Source: Pantoea wallisii (GTDB taxonomy: Bacteria > Pseudomonadota > Gammaproteobacteria > Enterobacterales > Enterobacteriaceae). From it: 63,406 nucleotides of DNA. Positions within the stretch are counted from its first letter, which is position 1. Every line of letters starts with the position of its first letter. The notes beneath the pieces were generated by a model, which was given only the letters and a program-made list of their open reading frames with translations, ran no database searches and was not told the origin of the DNA. Shown here piece by piece: positions 63,244-63,406 of this stretch. Position numbers and translations under genes: made by a program. The stretch covers positions 1 through 63,406 of the forward strand of contig NZ_MLFS01000021.1 of the NCBI RefSeq assembly GCF_002095485.1. Reading direction: 5' to 3'.

Positions 63244-63307
63244 GTGCGCCACGCAGTGCCGATGAGCGGAAACAAAGTTCAGAAGCGCAGTTCGGAAGAA
63301 CGCGTAT

Positions 63308-63400
63308 GGTGAGGTGGCCGAGAGGCTGAAGGCGCTCCCCTGCTAAGGGAGTATGCGGTCAAAAGCTGCATCCGGGGTTCGAATCCCCGCCTCACCGCCA
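63308..63400 (+). tRNA. serV: tRNA-Ser (anticodon GCU)
   Basis: This is a 93-nt tRNA with a long variable arm. The acceptor GGTGAGG pairs with CCTCACC, the anticodon stem-loop CTCCCCTGCTAAGGGAG gives GCT, the T-loop is GGTTCGAATCC, and CCA is encoded at 63398-63400. As far as I recall, it is identical to E. coli serV. The next tRNA of the array (argV in E. coli) would lie beyond the window edge. Confidence 0.97.
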
Positions 63401-63406
63401 TTTCCG

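Overview
The window is a contiguous stretch of enterobacterial chromosome. Gene order and protein similarity match the E. coli region from xni/ppnN to alaS-csrA-serV almost gene for gene. Several features point away from Escherichia and towards Erwiniaceae (Pantoea/Erwinia-like): cysG sits directly upstream of cysDNC, the mazEF pair is missing between relA and mazG, and there is no CRISPR-cas near iap. The genus is an inference and is not settled by anything I can see. No phage, IS element or plasmid gene was found.

Layout. 1-155: an intergenic repeat. 149-3426 (minus strand): xni, ppnN, queF. 3489-6191 (plus): syd, the sRNA CsrB, yqcC, truC, yqcA. 6266-15320: a complete D-glucarate/D-galactarate locus, with garD divergent from gudP-gudX-gudD-garL-garR-garK. 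15429-26770: barA (minus, frameshifted), rlmD, relA, mazG, pyrG, eno (frameshifted), queE. 26876-28082 (minus): a predicted exported pyrophosphatase and queD. 28379-38772: sulfate assimilation (cysJIH, cysGDNC) with iap between the two operons and ygbE at the end. 39009-41556: ftsB, ispD, ispF, truD. 41571-48573: an accessory sugar locus (LacI regulator, SIS-domain sugar-phosphate enzyme, PTS EIIBC, ChiP-like porin, GH9 hydrolase) sitting where surE should be. 48957-51927: pcm, nlpD, rpoS. Then mutS (minus), mltB, yjdM, tam (frameshifted), pncC, recA, recX, alaS, csrA and tRNA-Ser(GCU).

How the genes work together. The glucarate/galactarate locus holds uptake, both dehydratases, the aldolase, the reductase and the glycerate kinase, so it can take both aldarates to pyruvate and 2-phosphoglycerate. 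The two cys clusters cover ATP sulfurylase, APS kinase, PAPS reductase, sulfite reductase and its siroheme supply. CsrA, its antagonist CsrB and the sensor kinase BarA that drives CsrB are all in the window; only UvrY is absent. The five-gene insert between truD and pcm reads as a self-contained uptake route for a beta-linked oligosaccharide. A chitosan-type glucosaminide is my best guess, because the porin is chitoporin-like and the cytosolic enzyme resembles amino-sugar phosphate isomerases/deaminases.

Quality caveat. Seven conserved genes (barA, eno, cysI, cysH, cysG, cysD, tam) are each interrupted by one single-base indel. Six are deletions, most of them in short G/C runs, and one is an insertion. 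Enolase and the whole cysteine pathway would be lost if all were real, so I read most of them as sequencing or assembly errors. The corrected lengths of eno, cysH and cysD equal those of the E. coli proteins.
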